DNA from: Desulfobacterales bacterium
Lineage (GTDB): Bacteria > Desulfobacterota > Desulfobulbia > Desulfobulbales > BM004
Assembly: GCA_012974315.1 (NCBI GenBank)
Contig: JAAXQI010000151.1
Coordinates: 1 to 8,233, forward strand
Length of the DNA stretch: 8,233 bases
Direction: 5' to 3'
The translations under genes were made by a program, and so were the position numbers. The notes beneath the pieces were generated by a model that was given only the letters and a program-made list of their open reading frames with translations, was not told the origin of the DNA and did no database searches. Of the stretch, positions 6,132-8,233 are shown piece after piece. Numbering within the stretch: the stretch's first letter is position 1; each line of letters opens with the position of its first letter.

Positions 6132-7436
6132 ATGAGAACAGATATTGTTCATATCGGTGCCGGTGAACTTACCTATGAAATTCGTAACATAGTCGCCGTC
6201 GGAGAAAAACTTCAAGAACTCGGAATGAAAACCTACTGGGAAAATATAGGTGACCCGGTGGCCAAAGGGGAACACATACCGAAGTGGATGAAGGATATTG
6301 TCTCGGAAACGGCACAGGATGATGCGACCTATGGTTACAGTCCTACCCGAGGCGTTTTGGCGACAAGGAAGTTTATTGCGGAACAGACAAACAAAAGAGG
6401 CAAGGTCCAGATTGGCCCCGAAGACATTATTTTTTTTAATGGCCTTGGGGATGCGATCGGCAAGGTTTTTGGATTCCTTAAGAGAACAGCCAGGGTGGTT
6501 GTGCCCACGCCAAGCTATACAACCCATTCCTCAGCAGAGGCAGCACATGCCGGAGACCGGCCTGTTGCCTATAAACTTGATCCTCATAATCACTGGTATC
6601 CGGATCTTGATGACCTTGAAAAACGTATAAAATATAATCCGGCGGTTGCAGGTATCCTGATAATCAACCCTGATAATCCGACAGGGGCGGTATATCCTGT
6701 AGAAATAATCAAAGGGATGGTGCAACTAGCCAAGAAATATGACCTGTTCGTGGTCTGCGATGAAATATATATCAACATTATATATAACGGCCAGACCACC
6801 TTGCCACTTTCCGACCTCATCGAAGATGTCCCGGCCATAGTTATGCGCGGTATTTCAAAGGAGATGCCCTGGCCCGGTTCCCGTTGTGGCTGGATAGAGG
6901 TATATAATGGTCATAAAGACCCGATGTTTGAGAAATATATTCAGTCAATTCTGGATGCCAAGATGCTGGAGGTCTGCTCGACTACGCTACCCCAAGTGGT
7001 TATGCCAAGGGTGGTGACCCATCCTCAATATCAGGACTATCTTGCCCAGAGGATACAACGGTATGAAAGGTTGTCAAATGTCGCTTATGACTGTTTGAAA
7101 AATGTTGATGGTGTCCTGATAAACCGCACCAACGGTGCTTTTTACATGAGCGTGGTTTTTGATGATGGTGTGCTGCATAACAGGCAGACACTTCCCATCG
7201 AGAACCCGGAAGTCAAGGCCCATGTCGAATCACTGGTGAACAAGCCAGGCGTCTCACTTGACAAGCGGTTTGTTTATTACCTGCTCGGTGCAACGGGAGT
7301 ATGTGTTGTGCCATTATCTTCGTTTGCCACTACTCTGCAGGGGTTCCGTTCCACCCTGCTTGAAACTGACGAGGATCGGTTCCGGAAAATTTTTGATACT
7401 ATTGCAGATTCAATCAAAATATATCTTGCCAGCTGA
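6132..7436 (+). CDS. Class I/II pyridoxal-phosphate aminotransferase
   Basis: The 434-residue cytoplasmic fold-type I PLP enzyme carries the class I/II hallmarks in order: YGYSPTRG (67-74), the NPDNPTG cofactor-site motif (179-185), DEIY (210-213), the Schiff-base lysine K243 in ISKEMPWPGSRCGW with R251 for the PLP phosphate, and R406 (GFRSTLL) where the family's substrate-carboxylate arginine lies. The expected catalytic residues are all visible, so it should be active. It is somewhat longer than typical AspC (about 400), and the segment at about 340-385 contains an insertion. The amino donor and keto acceptor cannot be read from sequence; aspartate, alanine or aromatic specificity are all possible. 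GAGGAG (6114-6119) lies 12 bases before the ATG, slightly far but usable. Terminators lie on both sides, suggesting a single-gene unit with a promoter somewhere in 5990-6115 that I could not place. Confidence 0.93.
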   Translation: MRTDIVHIGAGELTYEIRNIVAVGEKLQELGMKTYWENIGDPVAKGEHIPKWMKDIVSETAQDDATYGYSPTRGVLATRKFIAEQTNKRGKVQIGPEDIIFFNGLGDAIGKVFGFLKRTARVVVPTPSYTTHSSAEAAHAGDRPVAYKLDPHNHWYPDLDDLEKRIKYNPAVAGILIINPDNPTGAVYPVEIIKGMVQLAKKYDLFVVCDEIYINIIYNGQTTLPLSDLIEDVPAIVMRGISKEMPWPGSRCGWIEVYNGHKDPMFEKYIQSILDAKMLEVCSTTLPQVVMPRVVTHPQYQDYLAQRIQRYERLSNVAYDCLKNVDGVLINRTNGAFYMSVVFDDGVLHNRQTLPIENPEVKAHVESLVNKPGVSLDKRFVYYLLGATGVCVVPLSSFATTLQGFRSTLLETDEDRFRKIFDTIADSIKIYLAS

Positions 7437-7463
7437 CAAATCTTTAAAACAATCCTGTTGAAT

Positions 7464-7507
7464 AACCCCCCTCCTTTCATGACAGAAGGCGGGGGGTTTT
7501 GTTTTTT
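7464..7507 (+). terminator. Strong rho-independent terminator after the aminotransferase gene
   Basis: CCCCCC (7466-7471) pairs with GGGGGG (7491-7496), and CCTT (7473-7476) pairs with AAGG (7486-7489) with one mismatch between the two helices. A 9-base loop closes the stem. TTTTGTTTTTT follows directly. It begins 27 bases after the aminotransferase stop codon and insulates grpE from upstream transcription. Confidence 0.9.
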
Positions 7508-7511
7508 GCTC

Positions 7512-7543
7512 GCCTTGACAAGGCTTGGGCCCATACTTATTGT
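7512..7543 (+). promoter_or_regulatory. Candidate grpE promoter with a palindrome over the -35 element
   Basis: TTGACA (7515-7520) and TATTGT (7538-7543) are 17 bases apart, a perfect -35 with a moderate -10. The -35 lies inside a perfect inverted repeat, GCCTTG (7512-7517), A, CAAGGC (7519-7524). A second small palindrome, TGGGCCCA (7526-7533), lies in the spacer. I see no CIRCE element (TTAGCACTC-N9-GAGTGCTAA). A sigma-32 reading, CTTGAC with CCCAT, has too short a spacer. The palindrome could be an operator, but that is inference. Confidence 0.45.
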
Positions 7544-7595
7544 TCCACTCATCTCGTTGATTTATATGATTATATGGAGTTTCAGCAAGTTATCG

Positions 7596-7616
7596 CATTG
7601 GGTCATGGACTCAATG
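7596..7616 (+). promoter_or_regulatory. Hairpin in the grpE leader
   Basis: CATTGGGTC (7596-7604) pairs with GACTCAATG (7608-7616) with a single G-U wobble and a 3-base loop ATG. It ends 7 bases before the AAGGAG ribosome-binding site (7624-7629), leaving that site free. A role in mRNA stability or temperature-dependent translation is possible but unproven. Confidence 0.4.
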
Positions 7617-7635
7617 AGAGCATAAGGAGAAAGGT

Positions 7636-8205
7636 GTGACAGCAAAAGAAAAAAAGAAAATTGACCCTTCTGTTCATGAAGAAGCTGCGGAAGAAATGGG
7701 AGATGATATCTCCCGGCAGGAGGAGGAACAGGATATGGCTGCCGCGCTGGAAGAAGCCAGGGCTAAACTGCAGGAGAGCGAAGATAAGGTACTTCGCCTG
7801 GCTGCTGATTTTGATAACAGCAAAAAGCGGTTAGAGCGGGAACGGGATACTTCTTTAAAATATGCAGAAGAAAACATATTAAAGGAATTGCTGCCTGGCA
7901 TTGATAATATTGAAAGGGCTATGGATCAGGCCCAGGAAGCTAACAATATTGAGAGTTTGCTTGAAGGTGTCGAACTTACAAGAGATGGCCTCCTGGGAAC
8001 CCTTGAGAAATTTGGGGTTAAGGCCATAGATAGTGTAGGAGAGGTTTTTGACCCGAATATCCATGAAGCAATAGCCATGGAGGAAACCGACGCGATGGAG
8101 CCTAACCTCGTTTTGCGGGAGTTTCAAAAAGGGTATGTTTATAAGGATCGGCTCCTGCGGCCGGCAAAAGTAATTGTTTCAAAACTGCTTGGAGCAGGGT
8201 CTTGA
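7636..8205 (+). CDS. grpE: Hsp70 nucleotide-exchange factor GrpE
   Basis: GrpE dimers release ADP from DnaK and so recycle the Hsp70 chaperone in the cytoplasm. The 189-residue length is typical. An acidic, probably disordered N-terminus (1-30) leads into a long coiled-coil region (about 30-85, heptad-like ALEEARAKLQESEDKVLRL). A helical bundle follows (about 75-128, ELLPGIDNIERAM), then the C-terminal beta-wing carrying the GrpE signature at about 138-181 (FDPNIHEAI, then GYVYKDRLLRPAKVIV). The start is GTG, with AAGGAG six bases upstream, an ideal site. It is the first gene after a strong terminator and has its own candidate promoter. The 28 bases after its TGA stop reach the window edge with no start codon I can assign; dnaK is the expected next gene from family knowledge. 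No hrcA lies upstream, unlike the common hrcA-grpE-dnaK order. Confidence 0.96.
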   Translation: MTAKEKKKIDPSVHEEAAEEMGDDISRQEEEQDMAAALEEARAKLQESEDKVLRLAADFDNSKKRLERERDTSLKYAEENILKELLPGIDNIERAMDQAQEANNIESLLEGVELTRDGLLGTLEKFGVKAIDSVGEVFDPNIHEAIAMEETDAMEPNLVLREFQKGYVYKDRLLRPAKVIVSKLLGAGS

Positions 8206-8233
8206 CAACGAAGAGATCGTGCACATTGTAAAT

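Noticed and set aside
5958..6527. 189-codon open frame on the minus strand
   Set aside because: It overlaps the start of the aminotransferase gene antisense and runs through the terminator hairpin; the protein has no recognisable features.
7514..7534. Sigma-32 heat-shock promoter for grpE (CTTGAC with CCCAT)
   Set aside because: The spacer between the two elements is about 8 to 9 bases, too short for sigma-32; the sigma-70 reading fits better.

Overview
The window looks like an ordinary stretch of core chromosome from a Gram-negative, probably anaerobic bacterium. My best guess is Desulfobacterota (the old Deltaproteobacteria). That guess rests on how the proteins read: an NtrC-type sigma-54 activator, a stand-alone MetE/UROD-like methyltransferase, a 434-residue class I/II aminotransferase of a type I associate with these bacteria, and GrpE. 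It also rests on the moderate GC content and the short GC-rich tandem repeats after lysS. No marker gene here proves the phylum. I see no tRNA, rRNA, CRISPR array, insertion sequence or phage gene.

Left half, minus strand, read right to left: an rRNA uracil-5-methyltransferase of the RumA/RlmD family (4300-2951); a 175-base gap with a candidate promoter and a strongly self-complementary leader; a MetE-C/UROD-like zinc methyltransferase-family protein (2775-1687); a 65-base gap; and lysyl-tRNA synthetase lysS (1621-128). The first and last serve translation. The middle gene belongs to a one-carbon or methionine-type methyl-transfer superfamily, but its substrate cannot be read from sequence. 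Downstream of lysS lie two short tandem arrays, one of period 7 and one of period 8.

Right half, plus strand: a sigma-54-dependent response regulator (4482-5870) is divergent from the RlmD-like gene across 181 bases. That gap contains two identical 12-base direct repeats and a hairpin over the regulator's ribosome-binding site. No histidine kinase is next to the regulator. A hairpin terminator precedes a class I/II PLP aminotransferase (6132-7436), which is followed by a strong rho-independent terminator, so the aminotransferase looks monocistronic. grpE (7636-8205) then starts a new unit, probably the beginning of a grpE-dnaK chaperone operon that continues past the window.

I found no convincing new multi-gene system. 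The points most worth a second look are the structured leader of the MetE-like gene, the uncertain substrate of that protein, the repeat-bearing divergent promoter region, and the non-CIRCE palindrome at the grpE promoter.
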